NCBI RefSeq assembly: GCF_002760655.1
Contig: NZ_PDOC01000003.1
Span: 348,840-412,839 of the forward strand
Source of the DNA: Massilia eurypsychrophila
GTDB lineage: Bacteria > Pseudomonadota > Gammaproteobacteria > Burkholderiales > Burkholderiaceae_D
Direction of reading: 5' to 3'
DNA length: 64,000 nt
The notes beneath the pieces are model-generated. The model was not told where the DNA came from and did not search any database. It worked only from the letters and a program-made list of their open reading frames with translations. Both the position numbers and the translations under genes were made by a program. This document shows, one piece after another, positions 49,551-58,127 of this stretch. The number at the start of each line of letters is the position of its first letter. Within the stretch, counting starts at the first letter, position 1.

Positions 49551-50697
49551 CATTTCGGTCGCCGTCGTCGCCGGCGAGGTATCCGGCGACATGCTTGCCG
49601 GTCGCCTGCTGGCGGGCCTGCGCGCGCAGCTGCCGAACGCCCGCTTTCATGGCATCGGCGGACCGCGGATGGCCGAGCAAGGCTTCGTGTCGGACCTGCC
49701 GATGGACACACTGACCGTGCGCGGCCTGTTCGAAGTGATTCCGCGCTACCGCGAGATCAAGCGCATCCAGAACACCCTGCGCGACCGCCTGCTGGCCGAA
49801 CGCCCGGCGGTATTCATCGGCGCCGACTATCCCGGCTTTAACCTGGGCCTGGAGATGCAGCTCAAAGCGGCCGGCATCCCGACGGTGCACTTCGTCAGCC
49901 CGCAGATCTGGGCCTGGCGCGGCGGGCGTATCAAGAAAATCCAGAAGGCGGTCTCGCACATGCTGGTGATTTTCCCGTTCGAGGAAGAGATCTACCGGAA
50001 GGCCGGTGTGCCGGTCACCTACATCGGCCATCCGCTGGCCGAAATGATTCCGCTGCAGCCCGACCAGGACCAGGCGCGCAGCGCGCTCGGCATCGCCGTT
50101 GATGCGCGCGTGGTGACGGTGATGCCCGGCAGCCGCATGGGCGAACTGAAATACCTGGCCGAGCCGTTTGTCGGCGCCGTCAAGCTGCTCGCCGCGCGCG
50201 ACCCCGGCCTGCGCTTCGTGGTGCCGATGGCGGGTGACAAACAGCGCGCCTACTTCAATGAACTGGTGGCGCGCGCGGGCCTGTCCGACGTCGACATCCT
50301 GCTCGTCGACGGCCAGTCGCACAGCGCGATCGGCGCCGCCGACGCGGTGCTGGTGGCGTCCGGCACCGCCACGCTGGAAGTGGCGCTGTTCAAGAAGCCG
50401 ATGGTGATCGCCTACAAGGTCATGGCCGCGTCCTGGCACATCATGCGCCACATGGGCTACCAGCCTTGGATCGGCCTGCCGAACATCCTGGCGCGCGAAT
50501 TTCTCGTCCCCGAACTGCTGCAGCACGCCGCCACGCCGCAGGCGCTGGCCGACGCCGTATGGCAGCAGCTGACCGACGCGCCTGGCCGCCTGCGCCTGGT
50601 GCAGCGCTTCACCGACATGCATCACAGCCTGCTGCGCAACAGCGCGCAGGAAAGCGCCGCTGCCGTCATGCGCATCATCGAATCGCCGTCATCATGA
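49534..50697 (+). CDS. lpxB: lipid-A-disaccharide synthase
   Basis: Glycosyltransferase that joins UDP-diacylglucosamine and lipid X. A 387-residue GT-B protein with [15 protein letters not shown] at the N-terminus, SPQIWAWR and VMPGSRMGE, and [13 protein letters not shown] near the C-terminus. GTG start inside the lpxA 3' end. Overlaps rnhB by ATGA. Confidence 0.96.
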   Translation: MASSADISVAVVAGEVSGDMLAGRLLAGLRAQLPNARFHGIGGPRMAEQGFVSDLPMDTLTVRGLFEVIPRYREIKRIQNTLRDRLLAERPAVFIGADYPGFNLGLEMQLKAAGIPTVHFVSPQIWAWRGGRIKKIQKAVSHMLVIFPFEEEIYRKAGVPVTYIGHPLAEMIPLQPDQDQARSALGIAVDARVVTVMPGSRMGELKYLAEPFVGAVKLLAARDPGLRFVVPMAGDKQRAYFNELVARAGLSDVDILLVDGQSHSAIGAADAVLVASGTATLEVALFKKPMVIAYKVMAASWHIMRHMGYQPWIGLPNILAREFLVPELLQHAATPQALADAVWQQLTDAPGRLRLVQRFTDMHHSLLRNSAQESAAAVMRIIESPSS

Positions 50698-51374
50698 CCA
50701 AAAAGAAAATCAATTTTTACCCTGGGCTGAAGAAGTCCCAGTATCCGTTCACCGCCGACGACATCGTCTGCGGCGTCGATGAAGCCGGCCGCGGGCCGCT
50801 GGCCGGCCCGGTATTTGCCGCCGCCGTGATCCTCGACCCGCGCCGCCCGATCGACGGCCTGCGCGACTCGAAGAAGCTGACCGCCGAACGGCGCGACGAA
50901 CTGGCGCCGCAGATCAAGCAGTACGCGCTGGCGTGGGCGATCGCCGAATGCTCGCACGAAGAGATCGACGCCATCAACATCCTGCAGGCGACCATGCTGG
51001 CGATGCGCCGCGCCGTGGAGGCGTTGCACATGCTGCCGACGATCGCCCTGATCGACGGCAACCGCAGCCCGGTGATGTCGGTGCGCTGCCACCCGATCAT
51101 CGAGGGCGACGACAAGGTCCATTCGATCTCGGCCGCCTCGATCCTGGCCAAGACGGCGCGCGACGCCGCGCTGGTGACCTTGCACCAGCAGTATCCGCAG
51201 TACGGCTTCGACCAGCACAAGGGCTACAGCACGCGCATGCACATGGAGCGCCTGCGTGAACACGGCGCCTGCCCGGTGCACCGCCGTTCGTTCGCGCCGG
51301 TGCGCCTGGTGCTGGCCGGCGAGATCAACCTCGACACGCTACCGCTCGACTTCGACCTGGAAGACGAACAATGA
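50694..51374 (+). CDS. rnhB: ribonuclease HII
   Basis: Cuts RNA-DNA hybrids and single ribonucleotides in DNA. A 226-residue product with the family motif [16 protein letters not shown] (catalytic Asp-Glu), [19 protein letters not shown] and [14 protein letters not shown]. About 13 extra N-terminal residues ([16 protein letters not shown]) against the shortest family members. Coupled by ATGA to lpxB and to the next gene. Confidence 0.95.
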   Translation: MTKKKINFYPGLKKSQYPFTADDIVCGVDEAGRGPLAGPVFAAAVILDPRRPIDGLRDSKKLTAERRDELAPQIKQYALAWAIAECSHEEIDAINILQATMLAMRRAVEALHMLPTIALIDGNRSPVMSVRCHPIIEGDDKVHSISAASILAKTARDAALVTLHQQYPQYGFDQHKGYSTRMHMERLREHGACPVHRRSFAPVRLVLAGEINLDTLPLDFDLEDEQ

Positions 51375-52156
51375 AGACCATCACCTCGCGCGACAATCCG
51401 CTGTACAAGGAACTCAAGCTGCTGGCGGCCAGTTCGCAGGCGCGCCGCAAGGCCGGCCGCACCTTGCTCGACGGCGTGCACCTGTGCCAGGGCTACCTGC
51501 AGCTGCGCGGCGCGCCGCTGCAGTGCATCGTCAGCGAAGTCGCGCTGGCGAACCCTGAAGTAGCCGACATCGTCCAGCGCTGCGAGGAGGCGCGCGCCCA
51601 CGTCACGGCGCTGCCCGATGCGCTCTACAACGCCGTCAGCCAGGTCGAGCATGGCGTCGGCCTGATGTTCCTGGTCGATACGCCGGCGCGCGAGGTGGCC
51701 GGCCCGCTGGCCGTGTCGGCCGTCCTGCTCGACAACCTGCAGGACCCCGGCAATGTCGGCTCGATTTTGCGCAGCGCCGCGGCGGCCGGCATCACCCAGG
51801 TCTACTGCAGCGCCGGCACCGCGTTCTGCTGGTCGCCAAAGGTGCTGCGGGCGGCGATGGGCGCCCACTTCGTGCTCGAGATTTACGAGAACGTCGACCT
51901 GGCCGACCTGGTGAAAAACGCCACCGTCGCGGTGCTCGCCACCAGCGGCTACGCCGAGCAGCGCCTGTACGACGTCGACCTGCGCCGGCCGGTGGCATGG
52001 CTGCTGGGACACGAAGGGCAGGGCGTGGCCGACGACCTGCTGGCCCTGGCCACCCACCAGGTCGTCATTCCCCACCTCGGCCAGATCGAGTCGCTCAATG
52101 TCGCCGCCTGCGCCGCGGTGTGTTTTTTTGAGCAGTTGCGCCAAAATCAGGCGTAG
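51371..52156 (+). CDS. TrmH/SpoU-family RNA 2'-O-methyltransferase
   Basis: A 261-residue rRNA/tRNA ribose methyltransferase. N-terminal RNA-binding part ([20 protein letters not shown]) and SPOUT domain with motif 1 [21 protein letters not shown], motif 2 LLGHEGQGV and motif 3 [18 protein letters not shown], which form the SAM knot. RlmB-like, but the exact substrate cannot be fixed by eye. Last gene of the cluster begun at rpsB. Confidence 0.9.
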   Translation: MKTITSRDNPLYKELKLLAASSQARRKAGRTLLDGVHLCQGYLQLRGAPLQCIVSEVALANPEVADIVQRCEEARAHVTALPDALYNAVSQVEHGVGLMFLVDTPAREVAGPLAVSAVLLDNLQDPGNVGSILRSAAAAGITQVYCSAGTAFCWSPKVLRAAMGAHFVLEIYENVDLADLVKNATVAVLATSGYAEQRLYDVDLRRPVAWLLGHEGQGVADDLLALATHQVVIPHLGQIESLNVAACAAVCFFEQLRQNQA

Positions 52157-52208
52157 ACGCCTTGGTTGCTCTAGGTTAATCTTTGAGCTTGAAGCTTAAG
52201 GAGTAGAG

Positions 52209-53405
52209 ATGGATATCGGGCATTTGCATTTTTTGGTGGCGGAAGCGGACCCTTCGCAGCGCCTGACGCTCGTCGAGCTGCTTGGCACCCTTGGCGCCAG
52301 CCAGGTCACCGAGGTGCCCGATGGCCATACGGCGCTGCGCTGTTTCCAGGATTCGTTCACACCGACCGTCAACGTGGCGATCATCGACCTGGCGCTGCCC
52401 GGCATGGACGGGCTCGAGCTGATCCGCCAGCTGGCCGCGATGAACTGCCGCGCGCGCCTGATCGTCGTCGGCTCGCAGCCGAGCAACCTGATGTTCTCGG
52501 TCGAGACGATGGCCCAGGCGTACGGCTTCGAGCTGCTCGGCGCCATCAGCAAGCCGCTATCGGCCGCCAGGCTGCAGGCGCTGCTCGACAACTACGTCCC
52601 GCCGCGGCTCGCGTCGAGCGAAGCGAAGGGCCCGAGCTTCACCTTTTCGGACGTCGGCATCGGCATGCAGGCCGGCCAGTTCGAGCCGTTTTTCCAGCCG
52701 AAGATCGAACTCGAGACCGGCCAGGTCAAGGGGCTGGAGGCGTTCGCGCGCTGGCGCCACCCGGAACACGGCATGCTCGGTCCCGGCTCCTTCATCGACG
52801 CGCTGGAACAGAACAACCGCATCGACTTCCTCGACTGGAGCATGATCGAAAAGTCGGTGAAGGCCTGCCGCCGCTTCCACGACCAGGGCGTGCCGATCTC
52901 GATCTCGATCAACCTGGCGCCGGAGACCTTGGCCCATCCGGCCTTCATGCAGCAGATCTCGGCGTGCGTCGGCCGGCACCGCGTCATGCCCGATTACATC
53001 ACCTTCGAGATGCCCGAGTCGTCCGTGCTGACGACCGACCCGAGCTTCCTCGAGCGACTGGTGCGCCTGCGCATGGCAGGCTACGGGCTCGCCATCGACG
53101 ATTACGGCACCGGGCGCTCGAACCTGCAACTGCTGGCGCGCATCCCGTTTTCGGAGCTGAAGATCGACCGCAGTTTTGTCGACGGCGCCTCGAAGAAGCG
53201 CGCGCTCGGCACCGTGCTCAGTTCCTGCCTGGGCCTGGCGCGCAGCCTGGACCGGATGTCGGTGGCGGTTGGCGTCGAGACCAAGCAGGACTGGGATTTC
53301 CTGCAGGGGTTAGGCTGCACTTACGCGCAGGGATATCACATCGCCAGCCCGATGGAAGCCGATGCGTTTCCAGGCTGGCTCGAGGACTGGCGCCAGTTTT
53401 TCTGA
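52209..53405 (+). CDS. response regulator with receiver and degenerate EAL domain
   Basis: A 398-residue protein: receiver (about 5-128; phospho-acceptor Asp60 in AIIDLALPG, Lys115) and EAL domain (about 155-395). Metal and substrate residues are mostly kept: Glu177 (LEAFARW, an EAF variant of EAL), Asn235, Glu267, Asp297-Asp298, Lys318, Gln374. The position of the catalytic glutamate in the AEGVE motif is Val354 (SVAVGVET), so phosphodiesterase activity is doubtful and a c-di-GMP-binding role is more likely. No cognate kinase adjacent. Its 3' end recurs 763 bases downstream, beyond mepB. Confidence 0.92.
   Translation: MDIGHLHFLVAEADPSQRLTLVELLGTLGASQVTEVPDGHTALRCFQDSFTPTVNVAIIDLALPGMDGLELIRQLAAMNCRARLIVVGSQPSNLMFSVETMAQAYGFELLGAISKPLSAARLQALLDNYVPPRLASSEAKGPSFTFSDVGIGMQAGQFEPFFQPKIELETGQVKGLEAFARWRHPEHGMLGPGSFIDALEQNNRIDFLDWSMIEKSVKACRRFHDQGVPISISINLAPETLAHPAFMQQISACVGRHRVMPDYITFEMPESSVLTTDPSFLERLVRLRMAGYGLAIDDYGTGRSNLQLLARIPFSELKIDRSFVDGASKKRALGTVLSSCLGLARSLDRMSVAVGVETKQDWDFLQGLGCTYAQGYHIASPMEADAFPGWLEDWRQFF
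53347..53405 (+). repeat. direct repeat, copy 1 (3' end of the EAL gene)
   Basis: The last 59 bases of the EAL gene. They recur at 54110-54167 with one substitution in the first 48 bases and a short divergent end. The two copies bracket mepB. Confidence 0.85.
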
Positions 53406-53412
53406 TGGCGGG

Positions 53413-54099
53413 GTGCATACCCTTTCTGAAAGGGCTGCTATTCCATATCTAGACGACCGCGATGCCACGCCGGCACGGCTTGTCGACCCCGCCGCGGGCG
53501 AACTTCCGCATGACCTGGTGCTTGCCCTGGCCGGGCTATATCAGCAGGCCGGCGTGGCGGCGACGTGTGGCCCGCAACGCGAAAACGAAAGCGGCGAATA
53601 TGGCGCCTGCCGCCTTGAAGTGAACGGGCGAGTCGCGCTATTTCGCGTGGCCAAGACCACGCCGACCAAGATCGGTCAATTCGTCACCATCTGGAAGCGG
53701 CCGGCGCCCGGCGACGATATTGCGCCGTTCGACAGCGGCGATGGCGTCGATTTCGTCATCGTCAGCGTGGCCGACGAAGTGCACTGCGGCCAGTTCGTGT
53801 TCGACCAGGCGGCGCTGCTCAAGTACGGTGTGATGTCGCGCGACGGGCAGGGCGGCAAGCGCGCCATCCGCGTGTATCCCCCATGGAGCACGCCGGCGGC
53901 GAAGCAGGCAATCAGGACGCAGCAATGGCAGTTGCGCTATTTCGTCGCGCTGGAGCCGCAGGACGCCGGCAAGGTGGCGCGACTGCGACAGCTGTTCAAG
54001 CAAGTACGAGGGGGCCGACCTGGATTTCTTCCGACGCCTGAATTGCTTGCGCCGGGGAATCCGGAGTCTGACCCAAAAACCGGGTCCGACCCCTGCTGA
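53413..54099 (+). CDS. mepB: MepB family protein
   Basis: A 228-residue protein matching the MepB family: EYGACRLEVNGRVALFRVAK, KIGQFVTIWKR, the HCGQFVFDQAAL segment, and GKRAIRVYPPW. MepB proteins are small and cytosolic; the name comes from the S. aureus mep locus, and their biochemical function is unknown. Start is probably GTG at 53413, eight bases after the EAL gene stop. The final 14 residues (GNPESDPKTGSDPC) are encoded by a palindromic repeat, so the native C-terminus probably ended earlier. Codon use is GC-rich and unremarkable. Confidence 0.85.
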   Translation: MHTLSERAAIPYLDDRDATPARLVDPAAGELPHDLVLALAGLYQQAGVAATCGPQRENESGEYGACRLEVNGRVALFRVAKTTPTKIGQFVTIWKRPAPGDDIAPFDSGDGVDFVIVSVADEVHCGQFVFDQAALLKYGVMSRDGQGGKRAIRVYPPWSTPAAKQAIRTQQWQLRYFVALEPQDAGKVARLRQLFKQVRGGRPGFLPTPELLAPGNPESDPKTGSDPC

Positions 54100-54110
54100 C
54101 TGTGCAGGGG
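54053..54110. repeat. GTCAGACC-family hairpins at the mepB 3' end
   Basis: GACCC (54070-54074) pairs with GGGTC (54082-54086) around AAAAACC; a second stem CCCCTGC/GCAGGGG (54090-54096 and 54104-54110) follows at once. The mepB stop falls in the second loop. A close relative of the first hairpin lies near 54545-54571. Confidence 0.65.
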
Positions 54111-54167
54111 CCCGATGGAAGCCGATGCGTTTCCACGCTGGCTCGAGGACTGGCGCCTGTTTTCTGA
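54110..54167 (+). repeat. direct repeat, copy 2 (EAL gene 3'-end remnant)
   Basis: Fifty-eight bases nearly identical to 53347-53405. In the EAL frame it reads PMEADAFPRWLEDWRLF and then runs past the original stop to a TGA about 18 bases later. It is orphaned, with no upstream coding part. Confidence 0.85.
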
Positions 54168-54217
54168 CCGCACGGACTGCATTTGACCGGGCCGTGCGTT
54201 GGGACTAGGATTGGATG

Positions 54218-54448
54218 ATGGCCTCCGACCTTGCCGAACTCGAATCCGATATTGCCGCTATGAAAATAGACATCGCGGTGATCAAAGCGAATGGAGCGAC
54301 CAAGTCAGATATTGCCGAACTGCGAACTGAAATTGCTCAGACAAGAACGATGATTGCGGAGGCAAAGTCAGCCGTTATCATGTGGGTAGTTAGCGCGATA
54401 TTTCTGGCGCAATTACTTCCGGTAGTCGCCAAAATGCTGATCAGGTAA
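54218..54448 (+). CDS. small coiled-coil protein with C-terminal membrane helix
   Basis: Seventy-six residues: a heptad-patterned helix (LAELESDIAAMKIDIAVIKAN, SDIAELRTEIAQTRTMIAEA) followed by one membrane segment (VIMWVVSAIFLAQLLPVVAK). The plan resembles short DUF1640-like or phage-associated coiled-coil membrane proteins. The second of two adjacent ATGs (54218) has AGGA seven bases upstream. Lower GC than its neighbours. Lies between two palindromic repeats in an accessory strip. Confidence 0.65.
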   Translation: MASDLAELESDIAAMKIDIAVIKANGATKSDIAELRTEIAQTRTMIAEAKSAVIMWVVSAIFLAQLLPVVAKMLIR

Positions 54449-54489
54449 TACTCCGCGACAAACTCAGGACTAGGCGTTGCAAACACCTT

Positions 54490-54575
54490 CGGGGTCAGAC
54501 CCGAGGTCAAACCCCGGATTCGCCGGCGCTAACTACTCCGGGGTATGAGCCAAAAACCGGGTCAAACCCCTGCGG
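54490..54575. repeat. paired GTCAGACC-family palindromes before ppsR
   Basis: Two imperfect palindromes: 54490-54516 (CGGGGTCAGACC onward to ACCCCG) and 54538-54571 (TCCGGGGTATGAGCC onward to GGTCAAACCCC). The second is related to the element at 54062-54096. They follow the 3' end of ppsR and might end its transcript. Confidence 0.65.
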
Positions 54576-54576
54576 C

Positions 54577-55425
54577 CTAGTATTCCCGGCGGTTCGGCTT
54601 GATCTCCTGCAGGATTGTCGTCGCGATCTCTTCGATCGACTTGGTCGTCGACGACAGCCAGCGGATCCCTTCGCGTTTCATCATCAGCTCGGCCTCGTTG
54701 ACCTCATAGCGGCAGTTCTCGATCGACGCGTACTTGCTGCCCGCGCGGCGCTCGTGGCGGATCTCCGACAGGCGCTCGGGCGTGATGCTCAGGCCAAAAA
54801 TCTTCTCCTTGAACTCGGGCAGCGACGACGGCAGCTTGCCGCGCTCGAAGTCGTCGGGAATGAGCGGGTAGTTGGCCGCCTTGATCCCGTACTGCATCGC
54901 CAGGTACAGGCTCGTTGGCGTCTTGCCGGAGCGCGATACGCCCACCAGGATCACGTCGGCCGACGACAGGTTCTTGTGCGACTGGCCGTCGTCGTGCGCC
55001 AGCGAGAAGTTGATCGCCTCGATGCGCGCCTTGTATTCCTGGCTGTCGACGATGTTGTGCGAGCGCCCGATGGTGTGGGTCGACATCACGCCGAGCTCCT
55101 GCTCGAGCGGGGCGACGAAGGTCTGGATCAGGTCCATGTGCATGCCGCCGGCAGTGCGGATCACCGCCGACAGGTCGGGCTTGACCAGGGTCGAAAACAC
55201 GATCGGGCGCTGGCCGTCGGCGGCGAACGCCTCGTTGATCTTGCGGGCTGCCTCGCGCGCCTTGTCGATGGTGTCGATGAAGGGCAGGCGCACCTGGCGA
55301 AAGCGCATCTCGAACTGCGACAGCACCGCGTGGCCGAACGTCTCCGCGGTGATGCCGGTGCCGTCCGAGACGAAAAACACCGTGTGCTGCGAGGCGGGCA
55401 TGGGAGGGCGGGGTTCAATACTCAT
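54577..55425 (-). CDS. ppsR: PEP synthase regulatory protein (kinase/pyrophosphorylase)
   Basis: DUF299 bifunctional enzyme that inactivates PEP synthase by ADP-dependent phosphorylation and reactivates it by phosphorolysis. A 282-residue product with [16 protein letters not shown] at the N-terminus and the P-loop-like [15 protein letters not shown]. Divergent from its target ppsA, a common arrangement. Start taken at ATG 55423-55425; no strong ribosome site, and an ATG at 55401 is an alternative. Confidence 0.95.
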   Translation of the reverse strand: MSIEPRPPMPASQHTVFFVSDGTGITAETFGHAVLSQFEMRFRQVRLPFIDTIDKAREAARKINEAFAADGQRPIVFSTLVKPDLSAVIRTAGGMHMDLIQTFVAPLEQELGVMSTHTIGRSHNIVDSQEYKARIEAINFSLAHDDGQSHKNLSSADVILVGVSRSGKTPTSLYLAMQYGIKAANYPLIPDDFERGKLPSSLPEFKEKIFGLSITPERLSEIRHERRAGSKYASIENCRYEVNEAELMMKREGIRWLSSTTKSIEEIATTILQEIKPNRREY

Positions 55426-55596
55426 AGGATGTGGTCGTTAAGATAACGTTCATTCAAGATTGTGCGGTGTAAATTGGGAGGGTCCGGGGTAAAATGCTCG
55501 GCAATGGATTCAATTGTGCTGCACGGGGACAAGAATAACAAGAAAACCCTCCGCCGGCCTCCCGCGACGATTTCTATCATCAGTAAGGTGTTTATT

Positions 55597-58047
55597 ATGA
55601 CCAGCATGACTAACGCAGCAACAAAGGAGCCCGACGTGGCCGCCGGCGCAGAAGCAGTCTACGTCGCCTCGTTCGAACACTTGCGCATGACCGATGTCGA
55701 ATCGGTCGGCGGCAAGAACGCTTCGCTCGGCGAAATGATCAGCCAGCTCGCCGAAGCTGGCGTGCGCGTGCCGGGCGGCTTTGCCACCACGGCGCAGGCG
55801 TTCCGCGACTTCCTCGATCATGCCATCGACGGCGGCGCTTCGCTCGGCGACCGCATCGCCACCCGCCTCGAAGGCCTGAACATCGACGACGTGCGCTCGC
55901 TCGCCGTCGCCGGCGCCGAGATCCGCAAGTGGATCGTCGAGACGCCGTTCCAGCCACGCCTGCAAAAGGAAATCGAAGTATTCTACGACCGCCTGGTTGC
56001 CGATTCCGAGACCGAAATGTCGTTCGCCGTGCGCTCGTCGGCCACCGCCGAAGACCTGCCCGATGCGTCGTTCGCCGGCCAGCAGGAGTCGTTCCTGAAC
56101 GTCGTCGGCATCGACAACGTGCTGGAAGCGATGAAGCACGTGTTCGCGTCGCTGTACAACGACCGCGCCATTTCCTACCGCGTGCACAAGGGCTTCACCC
56201 ACGCTGAAGTAGCCTTGTCGGCCGGCGTGCAGCGCATGGTGCGCTCGGACCTGGGTGCGGCCGGCGTGATGTTCACCATCGACACCGAGTCCGGCTTCAA
56301 GGACGTCGTCTTCGTCACCTCGAGCTACGGCCTGGGCGAGACGGTGGTGCAGGGCGCCGTCAATCCGGACGAGTTCTACGTCCACAAGCCGATGCTCAAG
56401 CTGGGCAAGTCGCCGGTCATCCGCCGCAATATCGGCTCGAAGCTGATCAAGATGGAATTTACCGCCGAGGCGAAAGCCGGCCGCTCGGTCAAGACCGTCG
56501 ACGTGCCGATCGAAATGCGCAACCGCTATTCGCTGACCGACGCTGAAGTAGTCGAACTGGCCAAGTACGCCGTCATCATCGAAGACCACTACGCTCGTCC
56601 GATGGACATCGAGTGGGGCAAGGACGGCCGCGACGGCAAGCTGTACATCCTGCAGGCGCGCCCGGAGACGGTCAAGTCGCAGCAGAAGTCGACCGATGCG
56701 CAGCAGCGCTTCAAGCTCAAGGGCAGCGGCACCGTGCTGACCTCCGGCCGCGCGATCGGCCAGAAGATCGGCGCAGGTCCCGTGCGCGTCATCAACGACC
56801 CGTCCGAGATGGACCGCGTCCAGCCAGGCGACGTGCTGGTGGCCGACATGACCGACCCTAACTGGGAGCCGGTGATGAAGCGTGCTTCGGCGATCGTCAC
56901 CAACCGCGGCGGGCGTACCTGCCACGCTGCGATCATCGCGCGCGAACTGGGCGTGCCGGCAGTCGTCGGCTGCGGCAACGCCACCGAAGTGCTCAAAGAC
57001 GGCACGTTCGTCACCGTCGTCTGCGCCGAAGGCGACGAAGGCAAGATCTACGACGGCCTGCTCGAGACGGAAGTGTCGGAAGTGGCGCGCGGCGAACTGC
57101 CGCCGATCGACGTCAAGATCACCATGAACGTCGGTAACCCGCAGCTCGCGTTCGACTTCCAGTCGATCCCGAACCACGGCGTCGGGCTGGCGCGCCTCGA
57201 GTTCATCATCAACAACAACATCGGCGTGCACCCGAAGGCGATCCTCGAGTACCCGAACATCGACGGCGACCTGAAAAAGGCGGTCGAATCGGTCGCCCGT
57301 GGCCACGCTTCGCCGCGCGCGTTCTACGTCGACAAGCTGGCCGAAGGCATCGCCACCATTGGCGCCGCGTTCTGGCCGAAGCCGGTCATCGTGCGCCTGT
57401 CCGACTTCAAGTCGAACGAGTACAAGAAGCTGATCGGCGGTTCGCGCTACGAGCCGGACGAAGAGAACCCGATGCTCGGCTTCCGCGGCGCGGCGCGCTA
57501 CCTGGCGGCCGACTTTGCCGGCGCCTTCGAGATGGAATGCGCGGCGATGAAGCGCGTGCGTAACGACATGGGCCTGACCAACGTCGAGATCATGGTGCCG
57601 TTCGTGCGCACGCTGGCCCAGGCCGAGAAGGTCATCAACCTGCTCGCCAAGAATGGCCTCGAGCGCGGCAAGGACGGCCTGCGCATCATCATGATGTGCG
57701 AAGTGCCGTCGAACGCCATCCTGGCCAAGGAGTTCTTGAAGTTCTTCGACGGCTTCTCGATCGGCTCGAACGACCTGACCCAGCTCACGCTTGGCCTGGA
57801 CCGCGATTCGGGCATGGCGCTGCTGGCGGCCGACTTCGACGAACGCGACCCGGCCGTCAAGGCGCTGCTGTCGATGGCGATCAAGGCCTGCCGCGAAGAA
57901 GGCAAGTACGTCGGCATCTGCGGCCAGGGTCCGTCCGACCATCCCGACTTCGCCGCCTGGCTGGTCGAGCAGGGCATCGGCTCGATGTCGCTCAACCCGG
58001 ACTCGGTGATCGATACGTGGCAGAAGCTGGCCGCGCTCAAATCGTAA
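55597..58047 (+). CDS. ppsA: phosphoenolpyruvate synthase (pyruvate, water dikinase)
   Basis: Converts pyruvate and ATP to PEP for gluconeogenesis. The 816-residue product has the N-terminal ATP-grasp domain ([32 protein letters not shown]), the phosphohistidine domain with [15 protein letters not shown], and the C-terminal PEP-binding barrel ([28 protein letters not shown]). Start at ATG 55597 (AAGG upstream); the frame is open 45 codons earlier but that part is unlike PpsA. Confidence 0.96.
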   Translation: MTSMTNAATKEPDVAAGAEAVYVASFEHLRMTDVESVGGKNASLGEMISQLAEAGVRVPGGFATTAQAFRDFLDHAIDGGASLGDRIATRLEGLNIDDVRSLAVAGAEIRKWIVETPFQPRLQKEIEVFYDRLVADSETEMSFAVRSSATAEDLPDASFAGQQESFLNVVGIDNVLEAMKHVFASLYNDRAISYRVHKGFTHAEVALSAGVQRMVRSDLGAAGVMFTIDTESGFKDVVFVTSSYGLGETVVQGAVNPDEFYVHKPMLKLGKSPVIRRNIGSKLIKMEFTAEAKAGRSVKTVDVPIEMRNRYSLTDAEVVELAKYAVIIEDHYARPMDIEWGKDGRDGKLYILQARPETVKSQQKSTDAQQRFKLKGSGTVLTSGRAIGQKIGAGPVRVINDPSEMDRVQPGDVLVADMTDPNWEPVMKRASAIVTNRGGRTCHAAIIARELGVPAVVGCGNATEVLKDGTFVTVVCAEGDEGKIYDGLLETEVSEVARGELPPIDVKITMNVGNPQLAFDFQSIPNHGVGLARLEFIINNNIGVHPKAILEYPNIDGDLKKAVESVARGHASPRAFYVDKLAEGIATIGAAFWPKPVIVRLSDFKSNEYKKLIGGSRYEPDEENPMLGFRGAARYLAADFAGAFEMECAAMKRVRNDMGLTNVEIMVPFVRTLAQAEKVINLLAKNGLERGKDGLRIIMMCEVPSNAILAKEFLKFFDGFSIGSNDLTQLTLGLDRDSGMALLAADFDERDPAVKALLSMAIKACREEGKYVGICGQGPSDHPDFAAWLVEQGIGSMSLNPDSVIDTWQKLAALKS

Positions 58048-58068
58048 CCGGCCTGCCGGCGACTTAAA

Positions 58069-58100
58069 AAAACCCGCTGCCGGCAAAGGCAGCGGGTTTT
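58069..58100 (+). terminator. Rho-independent terminator of ppsA
   Basis: A 13-base perfect stem (58069-58081 with 58088-58100) with a six-base loop. A runs before and T9 after make it usable from both sides, including the TonB receptor gene that converges here. Confidence 0.92.
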
Positions 58101-58127
58101 TTTTTGACCTGAGAATAAGCGCGGCGC

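Noticed and set aside
53413-54217. An integron or IS element carrying mepB
   Set aside because: The flanking repeats are EAL gene 3' ends, not attC or IS ends, and no recombinase gene is present.
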